Positions 36,765 to 45,700 of a DNA stretch of 64,000 nucleotides are shown piece by piece. Position 1 is the first letter of the stretch. Every line of letters begins with the position of its first letter. A program made the position numbers and the translations under genes. This stretch comes from Opitutus sp. ER46 (lineage in GTDB: Bacteria; Verrucomicrobiota; Verrucomicrobiia; Opitutales; Opitutaceae): the NCBI RefSeq assembly GCF_003054705.1, contig NZ_QAYX01000020.1:248001-312000 (forward strand), written 5' to 3'. Under the pieces are notes generated by a model. It had not been told where the DNA came from. It worked only from the letters and a program-made list of their open reading frames with translations, and did no database searches.

Positions 36765-37669
36765 ATGCGCGGGACATCCATGACGGCCCGTGGTGCTGGC
36801 AGAGCAAAGGCGCGCGCCGCATCATCCGAGACGCCTTCGACGCGACGAACAACGTCGCTACTGCGCTGGCCGTGTATGACGCGTTGACGGAGATCGCGAG
36901 CGACAAACAGGCAGAGTCTTTCGAGACAACGCACGCATGGATTCAGCGGCTGAGCGGCGTTGGCGTTAGCACCATTAAAAGGCACCTCCGCGTCATGGCC
37001 GATCTCGGGCTCGTCGAGATCAACACGCCGGCCCTTCGCGCACCGTCCACCTACCGACTCCTTTCGATAGCCAACCATGGGCCAACGATAGCCAGCAGTG
37101 GGCTAGCGTTAGCCAACGGAACCCAAATCGCTCCGTTGGCTACATCAGAAGAATCAGAGAAGAATCACATGAAGAACGGGGGGAAAGAAGGCGCTGCGCG
37201 CCCCGCCCCCGCCTCTGTGCCCTTTCCTTGGTCTTCCCGATTTGATCTACCGCCCGAGTTGGCTGAGAAGCTGGCGACCGCCTTCCCGAACACCAACGCC
37301 GCCGAGGCCACCTTCTGCGAGATCCGCGGCCGAAAGCTCATGCATCGGGACTCATACCCCGCTGCCGATTGGCCGTCTGTGTTTCATGCCGAGGTCGATC
37401 GCGCTCGCGAGAAGGGTAATCCCGGACGATCCGGCCGCCACTTCGACAATGCTGAACCACACCCCGGTGTAACCGAGAGGACGGCGGCGGCTATGCAGTC
37501 GCGCGAGGGCGCCGCGATTCCCGAGCCTGCCAATTGGAGGCCGTGGGTGCGGGAGAATGCGGTCAACCCAGACCTGGCAGACCAACGGTGGGAGCAGTTG
37601 GACCGCGTGCAGCAGCGGTACCTGGCTGACAATGTGCCGGCTTCGTATGCGCCAAAGGAGGCCGCATGA
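36761..37669 (+). CDS. Replication-initiator-like protein with winged helix
   Basis: The protein has 302 residues from a GTG that overlaps the previous stop. The N-terminal 110 residues form a winged helix-turn-helix (ALAVYDALTEIASDKQAESF, then THAWIQRLSGVGVSTIKRHLRVMADLGLVEI as the recognition region), as in HTH_36-type phage replication proteins. The coding sequence right after this domain (37065-37142) consists of 21-bp direct repeats and a perfect inverted repeat, an arrangement like the origin inside lambda gene O. The C-terminal half is helical and may recruit a helicase. Replication is therefore the likely role, by context and architecture. Confidence 0.6.
   Translation: MNARDIHDGPWCWQSKGARRIIRDAFDATNNVATALAVYDALTEIASDKQAESFETTHAWIQRLSGVGVSTIKRHLRVMADLGLVEINTPALRAPSTYRLLSIANHGPTIASSGLALANGTQIAPLATSEESEKNHMKNGGKEGAARPAPASVPFPWSSRFDLPPELAEKLATAFPNTNAAEATFCEIRGRKLMHRDSYPAADWPSVFHAEVDRAREKGNPGRSGRHFDNAEPHPGVTERTAAAMQSREGAAIPEPANWRPWVRENAVNPDLADQRWEQLDRVQQRYLADNVPASYAPKEAA
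37065..37142. repeat. Candidate origin: 21-bp iterons and inverted repeat
   Basis: Two adjacent 21-bp units (37065-37085 and 37086-37106) share CGATAGCCA and TGGGC at the same spacing. A third partial unit begins at 37107. An 11-base perfect inverted repeat follows, with arms TAGCCAACGGA (37110-37120) and TCCGTTGGCTA (37132-37142). The whole lies inside the initiator-like gene. Confidence 0.5.
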
Positions 37670-37794
37670 AGCGCCCCCGTCGATTCCTTCGCGTTTACGG
37701 CATTGGGTCCGCGGGCAAGCCCTCGGCGTCGGTCTGGCCATTCTCGCCACGCCACGGCCACGGGGCGGCGTGCGGCGGGCCTCGGGCGCGAGTC

Positions 37795-37850
37795 GGTCAC
37801 CCCCGGGGGCGGGTCAAAAGTCTTCAGGCCACGGCGCAACACCGAGTGGC
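37795..37850. other. Packaging-site-like (cos-like) GC-rich sequence
   Basis: A CCCCCGGGGG palindrome (37800-37809) is followed by a GGGCGGGTCAAAAGTC-type stretch. From memory, similar stretches often precede terminase genes in tailed phages; this was not checked. An ATGA-overlapping frame from 37666 to 37956 crosses it but has the composition of non-coding DNA. No terminase gene follows. Confidence 0.3.
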
Positions 37851-37964
37851 TACAGTCACTCAAAACTCGCAAGGTTTCTGCAACAGCCCCCTTTTTGATG
37901 CGTCCGGGTGGTCCGCACAACTCGGTTTTACCCTGGGCGGCTTCGGCTGGGCGTGACTCACGAC

Positions 37965-38276
37965 ATGCGCCCACGTGATTCCAGTTCACTGCCAGCGGCC
38001 GTCCGATGGGTTACAGAATCCAAGGCGCAGAAGTGGAGGCATGATCGTGCCATGGCGTTCTTCTTCGCCACGTGCGGCGCCAACGCGTTCCCGGGGTGCG
38101 AAACGATGGCCGACGTGTGCGCGCGGCTCGGCGTATCAGAGCGGACGATGCAGGCGCACCTAGAGGCCCTTCGCATTGGATTCAGGCTTTATGCCCCCCG
38201 TCACGTGGCGACCGACCTACCGGTGCAAACGGAACACGAGTTTGCGGGGCAAAAGAAGACAGAAGAATCGGAATAG
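37965..38276 (+). CDS. Helix-turn-helix protein of element 2
   Basis: The protein has 103 residues. The segment ETMADVCARLGVSERTMQAHLEALRI is a typical HTH recognition region, preceded by a helical WVTESKAQKWRHDRAMAFFF stretch. It may regulate the late genes that start about 100 bp downstream. No effector domain is present. An alternative is a small terminase-like DNA-binding protein, given its position just after the cos-like sequence. Confidence 0.6.
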   Translation: MRPRDSSSLPAAVRWVTESKAQKWRHDRAMAFFFATCGANAFPGCETMADVCARLGVSERTMQAHLEALRIGFRLYAPRHVATDLPVQTEHEFAGQKKTEESE

Positions 38277-38368
38277 CCGATGCCTACACATTTTCAATCC
38301 AGTCAGTTTGCGCATCCATACATTTAGCGGAGGGGCCTCACGCCGGCCCAATGTAACCAACAACCAAC

Positions 38369-38968
38369 ATGTTTAAAACTAAAACCCAGACCGAGAAGGC
38401 CGTCGAGATCCTGCGCGAAATTGCGAAGTCCAGCGCACCACACCTCGCGATCATCAACGCGGCGCGCGCGGAAGTTGAGGCCGAGTGCGGGAAGAATCGC
38501 GCAATGAACGAAGCTGAACTCGAGTTCCAGTGCCGCGAATCCGGCGAACTCAACAACGCGCGCCAACAGTTGATCCGACTGCGACTCGAAGCGGAACGGG
38601 TCGCGCAGCCAATCATCTCCGAAGTCGCCGCGCTCGAAGCCGAGGTTCGCGCGACGCACGCCGAGAATATCGAGACGCTCAGACGCAGCGTGGTTGATGG
38701 CACGATCGCGACCCTTGGCGAGGCGCTTGCGAGAAAGTGCAGCTACATCGCCCCGCAGGTGATCGCTGAGCAGGAGTTCCAGGCCGCAAATCACGCGTCG
38801 ACCTGGGCCGAGTCGATGCGGCGGCTGTTCGCCGACGCGAGCGATTTCGACGGCCGCAATATTGCAGAACAGATCGCACTACAGGTGCCCCGGATTCAGG
38901 CAAGCGTGCTGGTGGTGCGGCAGCATAGCGAGGAGTTGCGGGCCGCGCATGGGCGTCCCGCGGCGTGA
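38369..38968 (+). CDS. Coiled-coil protein before the capsid gene, possible scaffold
   Basis: This 199-residue protein is almost entirely alpha-helical and charged, with heptad-like stretches from about residue 45 to 110 (RQQLIRLRLEAERVAQPI, EVAALEAEVRATHAEN). Its size, coiled-coil character and position directly upstream of the major capsid gene suggest a scaffolding protein, which would be needed here because no capsid protease or delta domain is visible. This is inference. The start follows an A/C-rich leader with CAA repeats instead of a Shine-Dalgarno sequence. Confidence 0.5.
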   Translation: MFKTKTQTEKAVEILREIAKSSAPHLAIINAARAEVEAECGKNRAMNEAELEFQCRESGELNNARQQLIRLRLEAERVAQPIISEVAALEAEVRATHAENIETLRRSVVDGTIATLGEALARKCSYIAPQVIAEQEFQAANHASTWAESMRRLFADASDFDGRNIAEQIALQVPRIQASVLVVRQHSEELRAAHGRPAA

Positions 38969-39007
38969 TCATCTTCAGGCAACCAAACCAACAAACCGAC
39001 CAATATT

Positions 39008-40066
39008 ATGTCACGATTTCCAAGTATCTATCAAATCGCCGTCGAGTCCCGCTCTGCGGTCGGCGCGAAATATCTCACCAGGGAGCAGGCCGAGGCGCAG
39101 GAGGAGCTGCGGACTCGCGTTCCGTTCGGGAAAACGTCCGGGATCATCCTGCCGTGGTACGAGCACCGCGACCTTTCGGCGACCGGGACCACTGCCATCG
39201 CAGGCGACCAGGGCGGCATGACCATCTCCACCGAAGTGCCCGAAATCGGCGCCGCGTTTCGCGATAAATTGGTGCTCGAGAAAATGGGCGCGCGCGTGTT
39301 CGGGGGCCTGCAGTCAGAGCTGCACTTCCCCCGGGCGCTCGCTGCAATATCTGCGGATTGGATGAGCGAGAACGCCTCGGGCGACGGCAAGACGTTCAAC
39401 TTTGGGCGGCTCGCGCTCGTGCCGCACCGCATCACGGCCTGGATTGATGTCTCCACCCAGCTTCTCCTGCAGGGGTCGCTCGTCGAGCCATTCCTTCGAA
39501 GCGAGCTTATGGCGGCACTCGCCACGGAGATTCAGCGCGTTGTTATCTCGGGGACCGGCAGCAGCAGTCAGCCCATGGGCATCCTAAACACGCCGGGCGT
39601 CCAGACCCTAGTGGGTGGTGTTAATGGTGCCGCCCCGACGTACGACAATCTGTGTGATTTCGAGTACGCCGTTGCGAACGGGAAGGCCGACCGCGGCAAT
39701 CTCGGGTGGCTCGTCTCTCCATTGACGCGAAAGAAGCTCCGGAAGACCGAGGGGTTCGCCGGCAGCGGGAAGCCGATCTGGGAGCCTACCGCCGCAGACT
39801 CGCTCCTCGGGTATTCGGCCGGTGTTACGACGGCGGTGCCCGACAACCTATCGAAGGGTTCCGCGTCCGGCGTATGCAGCGCGATCGCCTTCCTGGAAAT
39901 GAGCGAGGTGATTATCTGCCTATGGGGCGCCGGCGTCGAAATTAGCGCAACTCGCGCTGGTCTGCACAATACTGGGCAGACCCGGGTTTACGCATCAGCG
40001 TATGCTGACGGTGGTCTCCGGATTCCGGGGGCGGCTGCCGTCATGGTTGACGCGCTTTGCGCCTGA
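39008..40066 (+). CDS. HK97-fold major capsid protein
   Basis: This 352-residue virion protein has the family hallmarks: the N-arm/E-loop region with TTAIAGDQGGMTISTEV, a P-domain with LHFPRALAAISADWMSEN, and the A-domain signature VVISGTGSSSQPMGILNTPGV followed by NLGWLVSPLTRKKLRK. It should assemble the icosahedral shell. It lacks the long N-terminal delta domain of HK97 itself, and no protease gene precedes it, so the upstream coiled-coil protein may scaffold it. The leader is A/C-rich without a Shine-Dalgarno sequence. The neighbours on both sides are co-directional. Confidence 0.9.
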   Translation: MSRFPSIYQIAVESRSAVGAKYLTREQAEAQEELRTRVPFGKTSGIILPWYEHRDLSATGTTAIAGDQGGMTISTEVPEIGAAFRDKLVLEKMGARVFGGLQSELHFPRALAAISADWMSENASGDGKTFNFGRLALVPHRITAWIDVSTQLLLQGSLVEPFLRSELMAALATEIQRVVISGTGSSSQPMGILNTPGVQTLVGGVNGAAPTYDNLCDFEYAVANGKADRGNLGWLVSPLTRKKLRKTEGFAGSGKPIWEPTAADSLLGYSAGVTTAVPDNLSKGSASGVCSAIAFLEMSEVIICLWGAGVEISATRAGLHNTGQTRVYASAYADGGLRIPGAAAVMVDALCA

Positions 40067-40071
40067 TCGCC

Positions 40072-40443
40072 ATGTGGGTCACACTTGACGAGTTTCGCGA
40101 GATCCATCCGGCGTTCGCCGACGAGGCGCGCGCGGTGTTTGGGACCATTCAGACCCGCAAAGTCGCTGCCGACGGTCGCGCCGCCGTGCCGCTGGACCTT
40201 TTGGCCCGTGCGTGTGTGGTCTGGCGCGCCGATCAAACGATGATGCGGCGAGACGGCTCAATGAAGTCGGCCCCGCAGTTCAGGCATGCCGATTACCAGG
40301 GCGGTCTCGCCGATCTCCACGCCGAAGACGTCGCGACGGATACGGCCGCACGCCGGCAGGCCATACTTGAGCGACGCGGGGTCCCGTCACCACAACCGAC
40401 TCCCAGATTCCCGGCGATGCGAAGCGCCGTGCCATTGATATGA
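40072..40443 (+). CDS. Small structural or connector-like protein
   Basis: This 123-residue protein starts six bases after the capsid stop. The sequence is helical with aromatic and acidic residues (WVTLDEFREIHPAF, RACVVWRADQTMMRRDG). Position and size suit a head-completion or tail-assembly protein, but I recognise no family. Its stop overlaps the next start by four bases. Confidence 0.5.
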   Translation: MWVTLDEFREIHPAFADEARAVFGTIQTRKVAADGRAAVPLDLLARACVVWRADQTMMRRDGSMKSAPQFRHADYQGGLADLHAEDVATDTAARRQAILERRGVPSPQPTPRFPAMRSAVPLI

Positions 40444-40892
40444 CTAGTTGCGGGTGCGCCCCCGGGAGCAGAACTCCCGGGGGCCAAACCGCCAAATCGC
40501 CACCGATCAATCCAATGAACGTTCCCGTTTTGCCAAAGAATCCCGACGAGTGGGAGGGAGTGACCTTTACGGTACATCTCGACCGGCCCCGGACGCTTCG
40601 AATCACGCTCCCTGCACTCAGAACCTTCGAACAGAAGATTGGCCGGGCGATCGTCGACGGCGGCCTAAGTTCGCCGGAGCAGCTGGCCGTGTTGATCGAG
40701 GTGCTTTCGCGCGCGGCCGGTGACCCGATTGACGCGCGAGAAGCCGTGGCGCTTCTGGATTCCCGCAGCGTGCTCGAAATCCACGGTGGGTTTCGCCTCT
40801 TCACGAGCGAGGTGTCTCGGATGCGCGATCTCGCGCAGGCGTGGGGCCCGGCAATGCGGCTGATCGACGCACCCGCCTCAACCGACAACTGA
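40440..40892 (+). CDS. Putative tail assembly chaperone
   Basis: The product has 150 residues from an ATGA overlap; an internal ATG (MNVPVLPKN, codon 26) is an alternative start. It has a beta-rich start (GVTFTVHLDRPRTLRITL) and a helical body (LRTFEQKIGRAIVDGGL, EQLAVLIEVLSRAAG). This matches the layout of tail assembly chaperones, which sit directly before the tape measure gene in siphophages and keep the tape measure soluble. No slippery sequence for a gpG/gpGT-type frameshift was seen. Confidence 0.5.
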   Translation: MTSCGCAPGSRTPGGQTAKSPPINPMNVPVLPKNPDEWEGVTFTVHLDRPRTLRITLPALRTFEQKIGRAIVDGGLSSPEQLAVLIEVLSRAAGDPIDAREAVALLDSRSVLEIHGGFRLFTSEVSRMRDLAQAWGPAMRLIDAPASTDN

Positions 40893-40905
40893 CAAACAAA
40901 CCGTC

Positions 40906-42483
40906 ATGGCAAAATCACTACCGCCAATTTCCGCCAAGGTCATCGCCGACGCCGAACAATATGTCGCTGAGCTGAAGCGTGCCGATCGCGCCACCAAGAC
41001 GTTCGGGTCGCAGGTTGACAAAGAGCTCGATGCGCTCGGCAGGAAGGTTAAGCGCAAGTTCTCGCTAGCCGACATCGGGACAAGCGTCCTGTCCGGCCTC
41101 GGCCTCGGGTCCGGCTTTGCGATTGCCGAGAAGGCGATCGACCTAATTGCGAGCCGCTACGCCGACGCCGCAAAGGCGCAGCTTATCATGGAAGAGAGCG
41201 CGGCGCGGCAGCTGGCGATCACGAAGGAAATTCTGGCCGTCGGGCAGACCGATGAACAGCGGCTCGACTCGATGATTGCCGAGGCCACTGAGCTTTACAA
41301 GAAGCGCCAGGCACTGCTCGAGCAACAGTACGACACGATCACGAAGACGGACCGCGAGGGCAACGAGTTCACAGTCAGCACGCCGAGGGCACGCAGTTCC
41401 GAGGATGAGAAGAAGCTGGCCGACCTCACCGCCGCCTACGACAAACTGCGCGTGTCCGTGGCAAAGCTGCGGAAGGAACTCCAGGACAAGGCCGTCACCG
41501 AGCGGGCGACGGAGGCGGAGCGGGATCAGGAAGCACGCATTCGCAACGGTACCGCGTATCTCCGGGAGCGTGAAGCTGCCTTTGATGCACTACTCAAGAA
41601 GCAGGATGAGCACGCGGATGCGACCGCCCGCGCAAACAAAGAGGAAGAAGTGCTTGCCGATCGGATTCGCGCGATGAGCGATCCGCTCTTCGAGTACAAG
41701 AAGAACCTGGAGGATCTTGAGAAGGCGCGGGCGAAACTGACGGCCGCAGAGTATGCGGCAGCGAAAGTTGCGATCGAGAACAAGGAAAAGGCGCGGCAGG
41801 TGTCAGACGTTTCCAGCGAGCTCGACGACTTTTTCGGAAACATCGATCAGGCATCGCGCAAGTTTAAGGACGTGACCAATGGCGCGCGCGCGTTCGAGAC
41901 CGAAATGAACCAGCTGTGGAACAGCATCTCCGACCGCGCCGGGCAGACGTTTGCTGATATGCTGCTAGAGGGTGAGATGACGTTTGGGAATCTTGCGAAC
42001 ATGGTCTCGCGTGCGGTCATCGAAATGGTGAGTCGCTTGGCGATCATCAACCCAATCCTCAACGCGCTATTTGGTGGTGCGACCGGCGTGTTGCCGGCGC
42101 TGTTTAGCATTGGCGGTGCGGTTGCTGGTGGTGCTGCCGGAGCTGCTGGCGCAGCAAGCTCTGGCGGTGCTGGCATCATAGATGCGGGCGCATTTTCGAC
42201 GACGATGGCACCCGTTATGGCATCGGGCGGTAGCGCAGAGGCCGGCATAACGTATCGGGTAAACGAGGACGGTCAGGAGTTTTTCCGGGCGTCCGTCGGA
42301 GGAACAATAATCCCAGTCGGCGCGAGTGGGCATCTTCGAGGCGAGTCGCAGCCGACCAAGGTCTTCAATTTTACGTACCATATTCCGGCCGGCGTGACGC
42401 ATGCCGAGTTGTTGCCGATTCTTAAGGCGCAGGAGCGGCGGACTATTGCAGCACTGCGCGACGCGGACCGGAGGGGCATCTAA
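40906..42483 (+). CDS. Tail tape measure protein
   Basis: The protein has 525 residues. It begins with ISAKVIADAEQYVAELKRAD, typical of tape measure proteins, and continues with a hydrophobic segment near residues 55-85 (VLSGLGLGSGFAIAEKAI). Long coiled coils follow (about 150-340), then a second hydrophobic region (about 375-420) with Gly/Ala-rich repeats. The C-terminal end YRVNEDGQEFFRASVGGTI resembles the conserved tape measure tail. By the usual 1.5-angstrom-per-residue rule it would set a tail of roughly 80 nm, short for a siphophage. The leader is A/C-rich without a Shine-Dalgarno sequence. Confidence 0.85.
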   Translation: MAKSLPPISAKVIADAEQYVAELKRADRATKTFGSQVDKELDALGRKVKRKFSLADIGTSVLSGLGLGSGFAIAEKAIDLIASRYADAAKAQLIMEESAARQLAITKEILAVGQTDEQRLDSMIAEATELYKKRQALLEQQYDTITKTDREGNEFTVSTPRARSSEDEKKLADLTAAYDKLRVSVAKLRKELQDKAVTERATEAERDQEARIRNGTAYLREREAAFDALLKKQDEHADATARANKEEEVLADRIRAMSDPLFEYKKNLEDLEKARAKLTAAEYAAAKVAIENKEKARQVSDVSSELDDFFGNIDQASRKFKDVTNGARAFETEMNQLWNSISDRAGQTFADMLLEGEMTFGNLANMVSRAVIEMVSRLAIINPILNALFGGATGVLPALFSIGGAVAGGAAGAAGAASSGGAGIIDAGAFSTTMAPVMASGGSAEAGITYRVNEDGQEFFRASVGGTIIPVGASGHLRGESQPTKVFNFTYHIPAGVTHAELLPILKAQERRTIAALRDADRRGI

Positions 42484-42487
42484 TATT

Positions 42488-42757
42488 ATGATCAAACCAT
42501 TCGACGGATTGCGACGGACGTTCAGAAAGATGGCGGCGCTTCTGCGCATCGCTTGCGCCCCGGGTGTCACGCGGATCTCGCGCGACGTGTACTCTGATAA
42601 GGCGGATATTGGGGGCCCTCGCGTACTGCGCTATAGCGACGAGGATCAGCAGCGTCTCTTCCCCGGCGATCGCGGGCTAGAGCACGCTGCAAACGCAAAT
42701 CGGCCGCTTCCCTGGGGGCATCTGCAGGAGAATGACGGTCATGGTTCTGAGGGCTAA
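42488..42757 (+). CDS. Small protein between tape measure and tail tip genes
   Basis: The protein has 89 residues from the ATG five bases after the tape measure stop. It has a basic N-terminal helix (FDGLRRTFRKMAALLRIA) and a charged, probably flexible C-terminal part (YSDEDQQRLFPGD). In siphophages this slot holds distal tail or hub proteins. It is too short for a complete one and no family is recognised. Confidence 0.45.
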   Translation: MIKPFDGLRRTFRKMAALLRIACAPGVTRISRDVYSDKADIGGPRVLRYSDEDQQRLFPGDRGLEHAANANRPLPWGHLQENDGHGSEG

Positions 42758-42760
42758 GCC

Positions 42761-45700
42761 ATGGCACCAGCAGTAGGATGGGTTGCGGCAAAAGTTGCGG
42801 CTTGGTGGGCAGCGGCATCGCTGGCGACAAAGGTATTTGTCGTGCTGTCGATCGCATCAACGGCGTACTCCATTACGTCGTCGGCGCGTGCGCGAAAAAA
42901 GATGCGCGCCATGTTGGACTCGCTCAAAAATAGCGGGCAGACAATCACAGTACAGGAGGCGGCAGGGTCGCGTCACATCGTTTACGGCACAGCGCGCAAG
43001 GGTGGTAACCGCGTGTTTGCACACCTCACGGGCACAAAGGGAGAATACCTGCACGTCATCATCGCGCTTGCGCTCGGAGAGTGTGAGTCTATCGGCGACA
43101 TCTATCTTGGTGACGACGTTGTGCCGCTCGACGCCAGCGGCAACGCCACCGGAACCTACTCCGGATTTGTCCGCTGCAAAAAGTACACCGGAACCACTAC
43201 GCAGGTTATCGGATCATCGACGCTCGCGGTTGAGGCTCCTGGCATCTGGGACGCGTCGCATAAGGGTTCGGGTATCGCGGCAATTGAGCTGCGGTTCAAA
43301 TACGATTCCGATAAGTATCCCAACGGCATTGAAAACATCAGCGCGATGGTCAGCGGTCGGAAGCTGTATGATCCGCGCACCGGCGCTACTGCATTTTCGA
43401 ACAACCCGGCCCTTGTCGTCCGCGACTATCTAACGAATCCACAATATGGATTCGGCGCGGCCGAGGACGAGATTGATGACGCGACAGTGATTGCTGCGGC
43501 CAACGTGTGCGACGAAGACGTTGGACTTGTCGGCGGCGGGACCGAAAAGCGCTATACCTGTAACGGAGTGGTTGATACGTCGAACATTAGGAGCGAAATC
43601 CTGCTGCAGCTAACGAACTCAATGGCTGGCTGGGTTGTGTACTCTGGCGGTCGCTGGCGTGTGTATGCCGGCGCCCACCGTGCGCCGTCAGCATCATTTA
43701 CGCTCGACGACCTACGCGGCCCGATCACGGTGCAGGCGTCGGCCAGCCGTCGCGACTCGTGCAACGGCGTCAAGGGCGTGTTTTTGTGCCAAGATAATCA
43801 ATGGCAGCCGGCGGACTATCCGCCGATCCGAAACGCCACCTACGAGGTGGAGGACGCGACCCAGGTGCGCAGCGTAACGGCCGACGCTACGACAGACGCG
43901 CTGACGCTCGACGCTCAGACAAACATCCTCGCCGGCACTGCGATCCGGCTATCGACTACAGGCACGGCGCCGGGAGGCATCACGGCTGGCACGGTCTATT
44001 ACGCAATCGTTGTAGACTCGACGCATATCAAGGTAGCCAGTACGCGCGCCAATGCTACGGCCGGCACATCGATTGACATCACGTCGGCGGGAACTGGCGC
44101 GCATAGCATCCTTGTCGGCGATACCGTGTGGCGCGAAATGGATCTGCCGTTTACGACGTCGGCCGCGACGGCGCAGCGACTCGCAAAGATCGAGCTCGAG
44201 CGTAGTCGGCAAGATATTGTTGTGAGTCTGCCGCTCAAGCTACATGGCATGCGCGTGCAGGCGGGCGACGTGTTTGCGCTGACGGTCGCGCGATACGGCT
44301 GGACCAACAAACTCTTCGAGGTCAGCGAGTGGAAATTTTCGCTCGACGACGGAGACAACCCGGCGCTTGGCGTAGATATTGTTGCGTGCGAGACAGCGGC
44401 CGGCGTGTGGGATTGGGCTGACGGCGAGGAGACTGCGATTGACCTGGCGCCAAACACCACGCTGCCGGACCCGCGCAACGTCGCAACTCCCGCGGGGCTC
44501 ACGGTCACGAGTGGCGCGACTACGGTGCAGATGCAGCCAGACGGCACGGTGCTACCGCGCATGCTCGTGGCGTGGACAGCGCCAAACGACATCCACATCG
44601 AGAGCGGCGGTCGTGTCATCATCGAGACGGCAATTAATGGCAGTGGGGCGTGGTTCCCAGCAAAGACGGTGCGTGGCGACGCGACGTCTGATTACCTTGT
44701 TGGGTACCGCGCTGGCGGCGTATTTGATATTCGCGTACGATTCCAAAATAACCGCGGCATTCGCGGCGAGTGGGCTACTGTAACCGGCCATACGCTTGTC
44801 GGCGACACGGCCAAGCCAAGCGCTCCAGGCACTCCGACGGCCGTCGCGTACCCAGGTTACAATCGCATCACATGGTCCAAGAGCAGCGCGGCTGACGTGT
44901 ACGAGTACGCGATCTACCGCAACACGAGTAACAGTTTCTCGGGTGCCACAAAGCTGGGCGAGACCGGCGGGCTTGCGTGGGACGATCCATCCGTCACTGC
45001 CGGCGTGACGTACTACTACTTTGTTACCGCGATCGACGGCTCGGAAAACGAGAGCGACCCGACGAGTAGCGGCGCGGCAACTACAGCCACAGCCCCCGTT
45101 GGCGCCGTCGTCCCGTCCGCCCCGTCCGCTGCCTCGCGCGTCACACCCGGCAGTAATGACACGTACATGGCCGGCGACGGCACGGTGTACGCGTTTATCA
45201 CTCTGAGCGTGCCGGCAATGCCGTCGGGCGCCGTATGGCAAAACGTGCTATACCGTCGCAATGGCGGCGGCGAGTGGATCGTTGCGGCCCAGCTAAAAAA
45301 TACGGGCAGCACGACGCTGCGTGTTGACGACCTATCGACTGGCGTAGCCTACGAGTTTGCGACACAGGCATGGTCGGGCGCCGGCGGGTCTGCGATCACG
45401 GCGGCGACGGGATCACCGTTCACGGCGCCAACAAAGACTGGCGCACCGCCAGTAATGAGCAGCACCTACGGCTTTGGTCTGCTCAACTACGGATTTAGCC
45501 CAACATTCACGTCATCTGGCGCGAGGCGATATGGGGTTGCTGCTAGGTGGGCCGACGGAATTGGATACACGAATTATCCATATCCGTCCGACTTTAGTCA
45601 CTGGGAGGTCAAGGCCACCGCAACCGACTCGGACGCGGCAGTCGACTATAATGCGGATAGCGGCAGCGGTGTTCCCGCGCTGATAAAGTCTTCATCACCT

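Noticed and set aside
37666-37956. 95-codon ORF overlapping the initiator-like gene by ATGA
   Set aside because: Its composition resembles shifted non-coding sequence and it crosses the cos-like stretch. It is kept only as part of that feature.
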